Of a stretch of DNA of 64,000 bases, positions 26,812 through 36,632 are shown in pieces. The position numbers and the translations under genes were made by a program. How positions within the stretch are numbered: position 1 is the stretch's first letter; the number at the start of each line of letters is the position of its first letter. This DNA comes from Deltaproteobacteria bacterium (GTDB lineage Bacteria > Myxococcota_A > Polyangia > Polyangiales > Ga0077539): the NCBI GenBank assembly GCA_016704445.1, contig JADJAE010000161.1:62001-126000 (forward strand). The letters are read 5' to 3'. The notes under the pieces are model-generated. The model ran no database searches and had not been told where the DNA came from. It was given only the letters and a program-made list of their open reading frames with translations.

Positions 26812-29800
26812 TCAAGAGTCCAGGAGGTCGACCACGCGGAGGTCGTCGACGGTGAGAGACGACACGATCGCGCGGATGTCCGCGACCTCGATCTTCGACG
26901 CGGACTTGTACGCGCCGATCATGGACGGGAAGGCCAGCAGGAAGGCCTCCTCGAAGCCGCCCGGGCTGTCCGCCGTGAGCGTGCAGGTGGTGCTGCTCAC
27001 CCAGCGATCGAGGTGCGCCTTGAAGCGCGCCGCGTGCGCTTCGAGCGAGCGCACCTGCCGCCGGAAGCGCAAGAGGTCGATGGTGGCGTCCGTGCGCGTG
27101 ACGAGCGCCGCGGCGTCCGTCGCGTCGGTGCCGTCGGTGCCGTCCATGTCCGGGACGGCGACCGCGATGGCCTGGGCGCCCACCACCGACTCCTGGCGCA
27201 AGTCGTGGTTCTCAGGGTCGGCGGCCTCGAAGGCGGAGAGCTGCGTGTCGATGATCGTCAGCGAGGCCTTCGCCCGGGCGGTCCAGGTGCCGCGCGGACT
27301 CGGCTCGGGCGCGATGACCGCGGGACCGATCATGTCCGAGAGCGCCGTGATTCGCCCGGGGAGGTCGAGCGCGTCCTTCGACTTGTACTTTGTCAGCAGG
27401 CCCTTGATGCGGTTGAACACGGCCCCGGTGCGCTGCGCCTGGGGCACCAGGGCCTCCCACGTCGCGACCGCCGGGAGGTCGCCCTCCAACGGGAGCGGGT
27501 CCCACTCGGCCTTCGTGGGCGTGCCGGTCTTGCACGTCACGGTGAAGTGCGGCGCGTGCTCGGTGGTGACCTTGGTGACCTTCTTCTCCTGCTTGCCGTT
27601 GCGCTTCTTGAGCTCCTTGGCCTTCGACTCGAGGTCGCGCACATAGAACAACGCGCCGAGCTTCTTGCGAGCGTCCTCGGCGCGCCCGCGCAGGGCCGTC
27701 ACGACGCCTCTCCCGTTGCTGGTCTGGGTGTTCGGCAGCGCGAGCCACTGGTCGCACCCGTCGACGACGGACTTCACGGAGGAGTAGCGGTCCCGCACCT
27801 GGTCCGCCGGCAGACCCTCGTACTGGCTCAGCGAGCCATTGATCGCGTTCAGGCTGGCGTGGGCGATGTTCCACCCGCCGCGCACGGTGATGGTCGGCTC
27901 CGCCGCGGGGCCGATGAGCGTGTCGAGGCGCGTCGCCTTGGCGGGATCATCCCAGTCGACGGCGTGGTAGTCGGTCAGCTTCGTCTTCGCGTCGGTCCAG
28001 ATCGTCTCGGTCTTGAACTCATCGACCCGGGCCTCCCAGTCGTCGACCTTCTCCAGCTCGGTCACCCCGGAGACCACGAGCCGCGGCGAGAAGTGCACCA
28101 GGCATCGCTTGAAGGCCCACTCCTGGGGAGTGCCCTTGCCGTGCGTACCCTTGAAGATCCAGCTGTGGTTGAGCTTGCGTGGCTGCGGGGCGTCGAGGCG
28201 TCGGGGCGCGAGCGCGATGGCCTGCGCGAGCTTCTTCAGGTCCTTCTCGTCCTCGTAGCGAACGCCCCACGCCTGCACCTTCAGCCGCACCGTGACCATG
28301 AGGATCCCGTCGTAGGGATCGCTCGCGGGAGGGTCCTCCCGGCTCGGGAGGGTCTTCACCGCGAACGCGTCCGCGCCGATGGCGTAGAGGTAGAGGTCGA
28401 CCTTCCCTCGGTTGGCGGTGAGCGGAGCGCGCACGGGGAGCGCGACGTCGTTGGCGGACGGGTTGAGCGGCCAGAAGGCGAAGTGGCGCTTCGCCTCCTG
28501 GGTCGCCTCGTACGGCGGGAGCCAGTAGTCCGCGTACTTCGTCCCGAGCTTGACCTTCATCCCGGTTCGAACGACGAGCCGCACCCACTCCGCCGCCTGC
28601 CAGAAGTAGCGGTTGTGGAGCGTGTGGTTGCCGTTCATCAGCGGCGAGTTGTCCTCCTGGAACTCCTTGGTGCGCCCGTCGAGCTCGAAGGGGTCGCCAG
28701 GGAGCGTCGAGAAGAAGCTCGGCTGGCCGTAGGACGCCGCGTCCCAGCGCTCGTTGTACTCGTCGGGCAGGGCGCTCTGGTGGCCGTGCTCGTGGGCGTT
28801 GACGAAGCCGTTGGAGTTGCCCGGAGTCCTGCGGCGCCGAGTTGGCGGTCTCTCCGGTGCCGTCGTGCCCGGAGCGCCAGTCGCGCGCGTCGGCCGACGA
28901 GTCCGTGAGCACGATGCGGAAGTGCGCCTCGGCCTCGGGCGTGACCTGCATGAAGGTCATCACCGAGACCTTCAGCGGCTTCGAGGCGTCCTTCGGCAGC
29001 AGCTCGGCGCGCTTCTGGTTGTTCTTCGCGTCGAGCCCGTTGAAGCGGTCGAGCACGTTGCGAACGAAGGCCACCTGGTAGGCGTCGATGGCCATGCCGA
29101 CGGGCGCGATGGTCGCGTCGAAGCACAGCCGGTGAAACCAGAGGTTGAGCGCCAGCTCCGTGGGCTTGCCGTCCACGTCGGCCACGCCGCAGCAGCGCAG
29201 CAGCGCCATGTCGAAGCGCCCGATGGATCCCGTGGTGCCCGCGTCGAGGTACTTCCCGAAGCGGTCCATGTAGTCCTGGCTGTAGTACGGCTGCACCGCC
29301 ATGCTGCCGTGGTCGCTCATCGCGGGCGTGCCGGCGCCCTTGAAGTATCGGCCGGGCGAGGGCCGGTGGTCCGCGCTCTCCTGCTCGTAGTCGGGGTCCG
29401 ACGGGTCGGGCTCCCACAGCGTCGCCGCGCCGATCTGCTTCGTGGTGTCGACCCAGCACACCGCGGCGCGCGCGCCGATCACGTCGTAGTCGAGGTCCGG
29501 GGGCGAGCTCGCGACGGTGCGGCGGTCGAAGACGTCGAAGAGGTTGCCCTGCGCCGCGATGAGCCGGGTCCAGCCGGGGTGATCGACGACGTAGTTCTCG
29601 TTCTCCTCCGGCGCGCCCGACGCTGGCTTCTTCGAGTACCAGGGCGTCTTCCCCGGGTCGTCGGGCTTGTAGACGCCCTCCTTCGAGGTGTTCGCGAGCG
29701 TGTCATCGAAGGTGTGGGCAAAGATCGCGAGGCGGTCGTCGTGCGTCCAGGCGGCGATGCGCTTGCCGCCCTCGTCGGTGAGCACGATGTCGTCGAGCGA

Positions 29801-31297
29801 GAAGGTCAGCGGCTTCGCCTTCGAACTGGGCTTGCTCGCCACCTGCTCGTACCAGCCGAACTCGTGCGGGCTCGCCGAGAGCCGAGCGTAGTAGTTGCGA
29901 GAGTTCCAGGCCTCCGGGAGGTCGTAGAAGTCCAGCCGCGTGGGGCCCGGCTTCCACTGCTCGTCGGTGGCGATCACGCGGGTGCGCTTCGTCGCCGACT
30001 CGGAGTGGACGCACGTCTTCGGGGGAAGCGAGAAGCGCAGCAGCGTCTGTCCGCTGGGCCGCTTGCGCTCCGTGCCGTTGGGGTTGCGCTGGAGGATCCA
30101 CGGCACGCACTGGAGCGCGTCGTCGCCGTCCACCACCCACCAGTTTGAGCGCACGTCGGGCTTCGTCGACGACGAGGTCGGCTTGTAGCGGAAGCCCTCG
30201 ATCACCATCGGGGGAAGGGTTTTGGGCTTGTCGGCGTGGTCGCTGTGGCCATAGCGACGGTCGAAGAACTCGAACTTCAAGAACTGCCAGTGCGGGTCGA
30301 GCACCAGCTTCACGGGAGCGTCGACCTTGCCCAGGCTCGCGGCGCGGCCGTTGACGGTCATCTTGAAGTGCGCCGGGTCCGCAACCCAGCGGCCATCGTC
30401 GTCGGTGACCACCCAGTCGGCCTCGCGCAGCGACCACTCCCTGGGGAGGGTGAAGAAGCGCGCGTCGCGGGTGCCCGTGGGGTCGGTCTCCGCGGGCTCG
30501 GAGCCCCGCTTCTGGGACTTCGGATCGCCAGGAAGCTCACAGATTACGCGGTTCTTCGAGTCGGCCCCGAGGCGGAGCGTGAGGGTCTTCGCGGAGAGCA
30601 CCGAGGCGTGACCAATCACCTCAAGGGAGAGCTTGCCATCGTCGCCCAGCGCCGCGTCGATGGCGTGGTCGGGGTGGTCTCCGAGCAGCACCTTCACCGG
30701 GGTGCCCTTGGGGAAGGGCCGCTCGTCCCCGTCGGGGTCCTTGAACCTCAGCGTCGCGAAGAGCCGGACGCAGGCCCGGATGGTGTTGCCGATGGTCGAG
30801 GGCAGGCCCTTGTTGCCCGCGCGGGCGACGTCGTAGCGCTCCTCGGTGTTGTCCCGCACGCCGCTGCGGACGATCACCCGCGCGGCGTCGAAGAGGGTCT
30901 GCGTGGCGACGCAGCGGAGCGTCGCCTCGGGCGCAGGCTCGGTGACGCAGTTCTCCAGCGCGGTGAGCGTGAAGGGCTCGTAGCCGTCGCAGGCCTGGGT
31001 GAGGTGCACCACGCAGTCGATGGTGTCCTCGTGAGAGAGGTCCTCGGGCGTCGTCTTGTGCTTGCCGACGACCCCGAGCACCTTGCGGTCCCCGGTCGCC
31101 CTGCGCTTGGGGATCTCGAACTCCTCGCCCTCCGGCGCCATCGCCGGGTGCTTGATGGAGAAGCGTCCCCCCTTGAGGTTCGCGTAGTCCCAGAGCTTCA
31201 CCACCACGGTGACGGCGTCGCCGATGCGGCCCAGCGGCCGACCTCGCCAGTCCGTCTCCGGGTTCCTGAAGCTCTCGATGGTCACATGAGCCGTCAT
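26812..31297 (-). CDS. Giant protein with HExxH zinc-metalloprotease site, candidate secreted effector, frame-disrupted
   Basis: About 1,494 residues from ATG 31297. The first ~300 residues are beta-rich (MTAHVTIESFRNPETDWRG, VVVKLWDYANLKGGRFS). Around residues 330-480 is a region with LREADWVVTDDDGRWV and FEFFDRRYGHSDHADKPKTL. At about residue 834 comes FVNAHEHGHQSALPDEYNER: an HExxH zinc site followed by PDEY, then SPLMNGNHTLHNRYFW near 884, which could be a Met-turn, as in zincin-type toxins. The last ~600 residues are mostly helical. One extra G near 28825-28832 (after SAPQDSG) splits the frame directly before the active site. No signal peptide, and it is flanked by a LysM protein and a DUF4123 adaptor locus: a type VI effector is the leading reading. 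Confidence 0.7.
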
Positions 31298-31350
31298 CGA
31301 TCCATCGCCCTGCTCTCAGCCGCCGTGCGTCCCACCGGCGGCCGCTGTGT

Positions 31351-31983
31351 CTACCCTGTAAAGGTCTCTCGCAGCGCCGACTGCGTGGAGGCGTCGAGCT
31401 CGCCCGTCGCCGCGAGCCCGCGGCTCGTCTGGAAGGCCTTGAGCGCCATCACGAAGTCCTCGCCCATGCTCCCGTCGACGGCCCCGAAGTACGCCCCCAG
31501 CTGCCGCAGCCGGGCCTGCGCGCCCCGCGGGGTGTCCACCGGGTCGAGGTTGCCGAGGTTGAGCTCGAAGCTCTCGCCCGACTCGACCAGCAGCAGCGTG
31601 CCGCGCCTCGCCTGCGGGGGGATGGGCACCCGCACGGCGCCCTCCCCGTCGGTGGAGCCCCGGGTCTCCACCCCGTCGATGGTGAGCACGTAGGCGAGGT
31701 TGGCGCGGGGCTCTCCGCCCTCGTCGTGAAGCCGGAGGTTGAGCTTCGCGGGGATGTTCTTTACGCGGAAGGTGTGACGCGCCCCGGTGGGGCGGACGTA
31801 CTCCTTCACGGTCTTCTCGGGGATGGTCACCACGTCGCCCGGGAGCAGCACCGTAGGGTCCCGTCGGGTCTCGCGAATGGACTTGTTTTCAGGGAGGTTC
31901 CAGAGGGTCTCCCAGAAGAAGCCGTAGCTCTCGGCGATGCTCACGAGGCACTCGCCCTGCTGCACCTGGTGGGTCGTTGGCAT
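31351..31983 (-). CDS. LysM and peptidoglycan-binding domain protein, injection-system companion
   Basis: A 210-residue protein from ATG 31983. Residues ~3-57 are a LysM-type domain (HQVQQGECLVSIAESYGFFW, LLPGDVVTIPEK) of the form commonly placed beside PAAR/DUF4150 and effector genes. Residues ~65-150 form a beta domain (FRVKNIPAKLNLRLHD, AYVLTIDGVETRGSTDGEG, LLLVESGESFELNLG). The C-terminus is a peptidoglycan-binding domain (AQARLRQLGAYFGAVDGSMG, KAFQTSRGLAATGELD). No signal peptide, which fits delivery by a contractile machine rather than Sec. It lies 53 bases upstream of the giant metalloprotease-like gene on the same strand. Confidence 0.8.
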   Translation of the reverse strand: MPTTHQVQQGECLVSIAESYGFFWETLWNLPENKSIRETRRDPTVLLPGDVVTIPEKTVKEYVRPTGARHTFRVKNIPAKLNLRLHDEGGEPRANLAYVLTIDGVETRGSTDGEGAVRVPIPPQARRGTLLLVESGESFELNLGNLDPVDTPRGAQARLRQLGAYFGAVDGSMGEDFVMALKAFQTSRGLAATGELDASTQSALRETFTG

Positions 31984-32134
31984 CCGATCGTCCTCCGCGG
32001 CCGTGTAGCGGGCGCGGATGACATCGCAGCGCACCTGCGCGGTCAAGGCGCGAGTTCGGAGGGGAGCTATGAGCTTGGAGAGAGGGATCGAGGAGCGCGG
32101 GCCGCGTGGAGGACAGAGCGGCCCCCGAGGGGGA

Positions 32135-33529
32135 TCACATGTGCGCGATGACGGCGTCGCCGAACTCGGAGCACTTCACCTTCGTCGCGCCCTCCATCTG
32201 GCGGGCGAAGTCGTAGGTCACGCGCTTGGCGCCGATGGCGCCGTCCATGCCCTTGATGACCAGGTCGGCGGCCTCCTTCCACCCGAGGTGGCGGAGCATC
32301 ATCTCGCCCGAGAGGATCACCGAGCCCGGGTTCACCTGATCGAGGTTGGCGTACTTCGGCGCGGTGCCGTGGGTCGCCTCGAAGATCGCGTGGCCGGTCT
32401 TGTAGTTGATGTTGCCGCCCGGGGCGATGCCGATGCCGCCGACCTGCGCCGCGAGCGCGTCGGAGAGGTAGTCGCCGTTGAGGTTGAGCGTCGCGATGAC
32501 GTCGAAGGCCTCGGCGCGGGTGAGCACCTGCTGGAGGGTGATGTCCGCGATGGAGTCCTTGATCATCAGCTTGGACTTCCACTTGCCCGCGCCGTGGGTC
32601 TCCCAGAGCTTCATCGCCGTGTCGACCTCGGCCACGAGCTCGGCCTGGAAGTCCGGCGGCGCCATGTCGAAGCCCGGCTCGACCAGCCGCGCGTTGGCCT
32701 CGTTGGAGAGGTCAGCGTTCGCCTCCTTGTTGCCGAAGATCCAGCTCTCGCGCTCGGTCACCACGTCGGCGCGAAACTCCCGCATCGCCAGGGCGTAGCC
32801 CCAGTCGCGGAAGGCGCCCTCGGTGAACTTCATGATGTTGCCCTTGTGGACGAAGGTCACGCTCTTGCGCTTCTCGTCGAGGGCGTAGCGGATGGCGGCG
32901 CGCACGAGGCGCTCGGAGCCGTCGCGCGACACGGGCTTGATGCCGATGCCCGAGGTCTCCGGGAAGCGGATCTTGGTGACCTTGAGCTCGGTCTGGAGGA
33001 AGGCGATGAGCTTCTTGGCGTCGGCGGACTCGGCCTCGTATTCGATGCCGGCGTAGATGTCCTCGGTGTTCTCGCGGAAGATCACCATGTCGACCTTCTG
33101 CGGGGCCTTCACCGGCGAGGGCACGCCCTTGAACCACCGCACCGGGCGCAGGCACACGTAGAGGTCGAGCATCTGCCGGAGGGCGACGTTGAGCGAGCGG
33201 ATGCCCTTGCCGACCGGCGTGGTGAGCGGCCCCTTGATGCCCACGAGGTAGTCGCGGAAGTCTTCGACGGTGTCGTCCGGGAGCCAGGAGTTGAAGAGCT
33301 TCTTGCTCTTCTCGCCCGCGAAGACCTCATGCCAGACGATCTTCTTCTTGCCGCCGTAGGCCTTGGCGACCGCCGCATCGAGGACGCGCACGCTGGCGCG
33401 CCAGATGTCCGGCCCGGTGCCGTCGCCCTCGATGAAGGGGAGGATGGGGTGATCCGGGACGTTGAGGTGACCGTCGGCGCCGCGGGTGATGGCCTCGCCC
33501 TCGGTGGGCCGTGCAAAGACTCTTGCCAT
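32135..33529 (-). CDS. icd: NADP-dependent isocitrate dehydrogenase
   Basis: Oxidatively decarboxylates isocitrate to 2-oxoglutarate in the TCA cycle. From ATG 33529, 464 residues. Signatures: PFIEGDGTGPDIWRAS, the substrate-Ser region KGIRSLNVALRQMLDLYVCL (the Ser in SLN is the AceK phosphorylation site in E. coli), RENTEDIYAGIEYEA, HKGNIMKFTEGAFRDW, the metal-binding NLNGDYLSDALAAQVGG, and HGTAPKYANLDQVNPGSVIL. The KYA-N-L-D segment is that of NADP-type enzymes. A possible -10 (TATACA on the minus strand, 33630-33635) sits ~100 bases upstream. A short CCCC/GGGG hairpin at 32122-32133 just beyond the stop may aid termination. Confidence 0.96.
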   Translation of the reverse strand: MARVFARPTEGEAITRGADGHLNVPDHPILPFIEGDGTGPDIWRASVRVLDAAVAKAYGGKKKIVWHEVFAGEKSKKLFNSWLPDDTVEDFRDYLVGIKGPLTTPVGKGIRSLNVALRQMLDLYVCLRPVRWFKGVPSPVKAPQKVDMVIFRENTEDIYAGIEYEAESADAKKLIAFLQTELKVTKIRFPETSGIGIKPVSRDGSERLVRAAIRYALDEKRKSVTFVHKGNIMKFTEGAFRDWGYALAMREFRADVVTERESWIFGNKEANADLSNEANARLVEPGFDMAPPDFQAELVAEVDTAMKLWETHGAGKWKSKLMIKDSIADITLQQVLTRAEAFDVIATLNLNGDYLSDALAAQVGGIGIAPGGNINYKTGHAIFEATHGTAPKYANLDQVNPGSVILSGEMMLRHLGWKEAADLVIKGMDGAIGAKRVTYDFARQMEGATKVKCSEFGDAVIAHM

Positions 33530-33696
33530 GATTCTTTCGTCTCCGTGCTTGGGATGGTCCGGGCCGCGCGTCTCGCCGCAGTGAACCTGCCAGCGTGTGG
33601 GAACGACGCGACCCGATCGGGCGCCGCGGTGTATAGCCCATCGCCGCGGAGGGCGTCTAACCCTCCCCTCCCCCCTTTTCTGGAGCCTGAAACCCG

Positions 33697-34020
33697 TTGA
33701 GCAGCGAAGATCCCGTCCTCGAGCGTCAGACCTGGGCCGCGCGCTTCGGCTGGATCACCGGCGGCTCGGTGGGACTCGTCGCGGGCTTCGCCCTCACCTG
33801 GCTGGTCGAGACCCGGGCGCTCGCGGACCGTGGGCGCGCCGGCATCGAGCTCGCCGCGAAGCTCTCCGGGGTGGCGGTGCCGGTGTGCTTCGTGGTGGGC
33901 GCGCTGCTCGGGCACGCGTACGGGCTGCGGGGCGGCGCCCTGCGATACCGGCTGCTGGGCACCGCGGCGGGCCTGGGGCTCGCGGTGCTGGCCTGGGCGC
34001 TGCTCGTCGCGATCCGCTGA
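33697..34020 (+). CDS. Small three-span membrane protein
   Basis: A 107-residue protein whose best start is TTG 33697, with GGAG 11 bases upstream. Three hydrophobic segments are clear: FGWITGGSVGLVAGFALTWL, SGVAVPVCFVVGALLGHAYG and LLGTAAGLGLAVLAWALLVA. No family motif is recognised. It ends 7 bases before the convergent DUF1704 gene stop. A small inner-membrane protein of unknown role. Confidence 0.6.
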   Translation: MSSEDPVLERQTWAARFGWITGGSVGLVAGFALTWLVETRALADRGRAGIELAAKLSGVAVPVCFVVGALLGHAYGLRGGALRYRLLGTAAGLGLAVLAWALLVAIR

Positions 34021-34027
34021 GGCTCTC

Positions 34028-35446
34028 TCAGGCCTGGCGGAAGAGCTGGGCGTAGTAGTCGAACATCTCCTGGAAGCCCATCTGCGAGAAGAAGGTCGAG
34101 TAGGCCATCCAGATCGCGAGGCCGTTGAGGTCGCTGAAGAGCGGCGGGAGAAACTTCGGCGGGCGCACCACGCCGTCGGCGACGCGCGACCAGAGCACCG
34201 GCACGTCCTCGTGCGCCACCTTCCCCACGAACAGGAACCTCACCAGCTCGGGCCTCGCCGCGCGGATGGCCGAGCGGATGAAGTGGTAGTTCGAGACGAG
34301 GCCCTTGGTGTACGAGATGTCCTTGGTGAAGGGGGCTCCGCCCACGAGGGTTCCGCCGCGGAAGACCCGCCGCGCGGCGTTGAAGCACTCCTCCTCCTCG
34401 TAGCCTTCGGTGCGGTGCCACTCGAACACGTCGAGGAAGTCCGCGCCGTCCTCCGCCTTGTCGATGGCGATGACCCGCTCGTTCAACCTCCGGGCGCGCC
34501 TCGGGTGGCTGCGGAAGGTGAGCACCTCCATCAGCACCGCGAGGCCCTCCTGCACCGCGGTCGTCCTCGGCGGGCCCTTGGAGAGCCAGCGCGCCACGTG
34601 CTGCTGCGCGCCGTTGAGGCTCGTCGCGACGTGCACCCAGCCCTCGTGCACCTCCAGGATGTCCACGTCCACCTGGCTGAAGCGCGCCCCGCCGCGGATC
34701 TTCACGTAGTCCCCGCCCGCCGCGGCGTCGGCGATGATGCCGTCGTCGATGGCCACGTTGACCGCGGACTCACCGAAGTACTTCGTGAAGCGCCCCTGGA
34801 GGATGTCCACCACCTGCGACCCGTCGAGGTCTCGCGGCGGCTGGAGCCCGAGGGTGGGCTCGTCGAGGCTGTTGAGCAGGTTGTAGAGCGTGTGGGCGAT
34901 GTCCCGGACGGTGGTGCTGCCGTCGGGGAAGGTGTCCTTGGGCGAGCCGTAGAGCCGCCGGGAGTACTGGTAGAACTCCGGGGTCCCTCGCACCGTGAGC
35001 ATCGCGCATACGTCGCGGTACTCCAGGCAGGTCGCGCGGAGGATCCTCGCCAGCGCGTCGTCAGCGCCGAGCTCGCGCCGCACCGCATCGGCGAGGTCCT
35101 GGAAGTCCCTCCCCCGGGCCACCGGGTCGAAGCCGAGCTCCACCCGGGAGTACCAGTCGCCGTCGATGCGCGGCGGCTCCTTGAAGCGCGACTTGCGGAA
35201 GTTCTCCCAGACGTTGCCCTCCCACTTGAGCGCGTTGAGGATGCGGATGGGCTTCTGCGCCTCGGTCACCCGGTCGGCCAGCGAGGCCACGCGCTCCTTG
35301 TAGCTGCGCCACGGCCCCTCGACGACGGGCATCTCCGGCTCCGGGGCGAGCTCCACGGGCTCGGCCTTGGCGGCGCCGCTCGTGGGCTCCTCGTTGCGCC
35401 CGCTGCGCCCTTCCGCGCGGGTCGACGTCTCTCTCGCGCGGGGCAT
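34028..35446 (-). CDS. DUF1704 (QEGLA-motif, MATCAP-like) metallopeptidase
   Basis: A 472-residue protein, annotated in many genomes as flavohemoglobin expression-modulating QEGLA protein. The name motif QEGLA is at residues 299-303. Upstream, ILEVHEGWVHVA supplies an HExxxH at 267-272; together with Glu300 this matches the zinc site of MATCAP tubulin carboxypeptidases, which belong to the same family. Other blocks: IRILNALKWEGNVWENFRKS, RIDGDWYSRVELGF, RVFRGGTLVGGAPFTKDISY, FLFVGKVAHEDVPVL. The ATG at 35446 overlaps the rimI stop (TGATG). It is the last gene of a five-gene operon starting at glpK. The bacterial substrate is unknown. Confidence 0.88.
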   Translation of the reverse strand: MPRARETSTRAEGRSGRNEEPTSGAAKAEPVELAPEPEMPVVEGPWRSYKERVASLADRVTEAQKPIRILNALKWEGNVWENFRKSRFKEPPRIDGDWYSRVELGFDPVARGRDFQDLADAVRRELGADDALARILRATCLEYRDVCAMLTVRGTPEFYQYSRRLYGSPKDTFPDGSTTVRDIAHTLYNLLNSLDEPTLGLQPPRDLDGSQVVDILQGRFTKYFGESAVNVAIDDGIIADAAAGGDYVKIRGGARFSQVDVDILEVHEGWVHVATSLNGAQQHVARWLSKGPPRTTAVQEGLAVLMEVLTFRSHPRRARRLNERVIAIDKAEDGADFLDVFEWHRTEGYEEEECFNAARRVFRGGTLVGGAPFTKDISYTKGLVSNYHFIRSAIRAARPELVRFLFVGKVAHEDVPVLWSRVADGVVRPPKFLPPLFSDLNGLAIWMAYSTFFSQMGFQEMFDYYAQLFRQA

Positions 35447-35935
35447 CAACGCCCACCGTAGACCGCGCGCCGCGCCGCCAGCAAGGAACCCTCCAGCGCG
35501 CACCGCATCACCAGCGCGTCCTCGCCGTCGTCGTAGTACCGCCGTCGCTCGGCCACGACCTCGAAGCCTCGCGATCGGTAGAGCCCCTGCGCGGGCGCGT
35601 TGTCGCGCCGCACCTCCAGCACCGCCGAGCGCGCCCCCTCGGCAAACACCTCCGCCAGAAGGTGATCGAGCAGCATCGCGGCGAGCCCGCGCCGCTGGCG
35701 CTCGGGGCGGGTCGCGACGAAGTGCACCTCGAACTCGTCCGCCACCAGCCAGCCGTCGAGGAAGGCCGCGACCCCGTCGCCCGGGAGCTCCGCCACCCGC
35801 ACGCGCGCCCAGCTCCGGGAGCTCGGCCGCGAGCAGGTCGTCCGCCGCGTCGCGCCCGAAGCACGCGCGCTCGATGGTCGTCAGCGCCGGCACGTCGGCC
35901 ATCGTCGCCGGCCGCACCCGCGGCGGCTCAGACAT
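35446..35935 (-). CDS. rimI: RimI-like ribosomal-protein N-acetyltransferase, frame-disrupted
   Basis: A GNAT acetyltransferase of the RimI type, which acetylates the N-terminus of ribosomal protein S18. From ATG 35935: VRPATMADVPALTTIERACF is the usual opening. After PELG one extra base near 35805-35822 shifts the frame; the remainder runs VRVAELPGDGVAAFLDGWLV, VHFVATRPERQRRGLAAMLL with the acetyl-CoA-binding RxxGxA/G loop, and NAPAQGLYRSRGFEVVAERR ending YYDDGEDALVM, the RimI C-terminal signature. Total 490 bases, one over a multiple of three. Overlaps the SurA-like gene by 8 bases and the DUF1704 gene by one base. Confidence 0.8.
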
Positions 35936-36629
35936 CGCGGAACCGCCGCACGCGCACCCGGCTCCCGAGCGCCCGCAGGTACTGCCGCAGCGCCCGGGGC
36001 AGCGCCCGTCGCACCAGCTCCCGGCGCACCGCCGCGCGGCCCTCGGAGGAGGTCGCCCCGTCGCCCGCGAGCGCCCGGAAGCGCTCCTGCTCCAGGGCCT
36101 GGGCCAGGTCGTCGTCCGAGGGCTCGAGCAGCTCCGGTCGACGAGAGAGAAGGTAGCGCTCGGCCACCACCCGGCGGCGCAGCAGGGTCTCGAACTCCAG
36201 CGCCGAGGTGCGCGTCTCCCGGAGCAGCGCGTCGATGTCCACGGCGGGCGCCATGCGCGAGACCAGCAGCGCCCGCGCCGCCGCGAGCTCATCGGGCTCG
36301 ACGCCGTCGAGGCCGGCGCGCTGCGCCTCGCGCACCACCACCGCCTCGGCCATGAGCTGCTCGAGGATGGGCAGGGAGACGGTGTCGTCGACCTGCGCGT
36401 GCAGCGCGTCGGGCGCCCCGCGCATCGCGAGCTCGGTGCGCAGCAGCAGCACGTAGTCGCTCTGGAGCACGAAGCGGGGCGTCGGGTCGGACTCCGGCTC
36501 GATCGACACGAGCACGGCGTCGAGGGCCGTCTCGGCTGGCGGCGTGCTGGGTCGGGTGACCGCCTCTGTTCCGACGAGCTGCGCGAGCGCCCCGCTCAGC
36601 AGCAGCGTCAGCGCGGCGGCCGCGGGCAC
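35928..36629 (-). CDS. Secreted SurA-like chaperone domain protein
   Basis: A GTG at 36629 starts a 233-residue protein with a signal peptide (AAAALTLLLSGALAQLV). The mature part matches the N-terminal chaperone domain of SurA-like proteins: VLQSDYVLLLRTELAMRG, LPILEQLMAEAVVVREAQRA, ALLVSRMAPAVDIDALLRET, LRRRVVAERYLLSRR. There is no parvulin PPIase domain, so it is chaperone-only. It follows UPF0158 by 3 bases and overlaps rimI by 8 bases within the glpK operon. Likely acts in the periplasm on outer-membrane proteins (inference). Confidence 0.7.
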   Translation of the reverse strand: MPAAAALTLLLSGALAQLVGTEAVTRPSTPPAETALDAVLVSIEPESDPTPRFVLQSDYVLLLRTELAMRGAPDALHAQVDDTVSLPILEQLMAEAVVVREAQRAGLDGVEPDELAAARALLVSRMAPAVDIDALLRETRTSALEFETLLRRRVVAERYLLSRRPELLEPSDDDLAQALEQERFRALAGDGATSSEGRAAVRRELVRRALPRALRQYLRALGSRVRVRRFRDV

Positions 36630-36632
36630 CGC

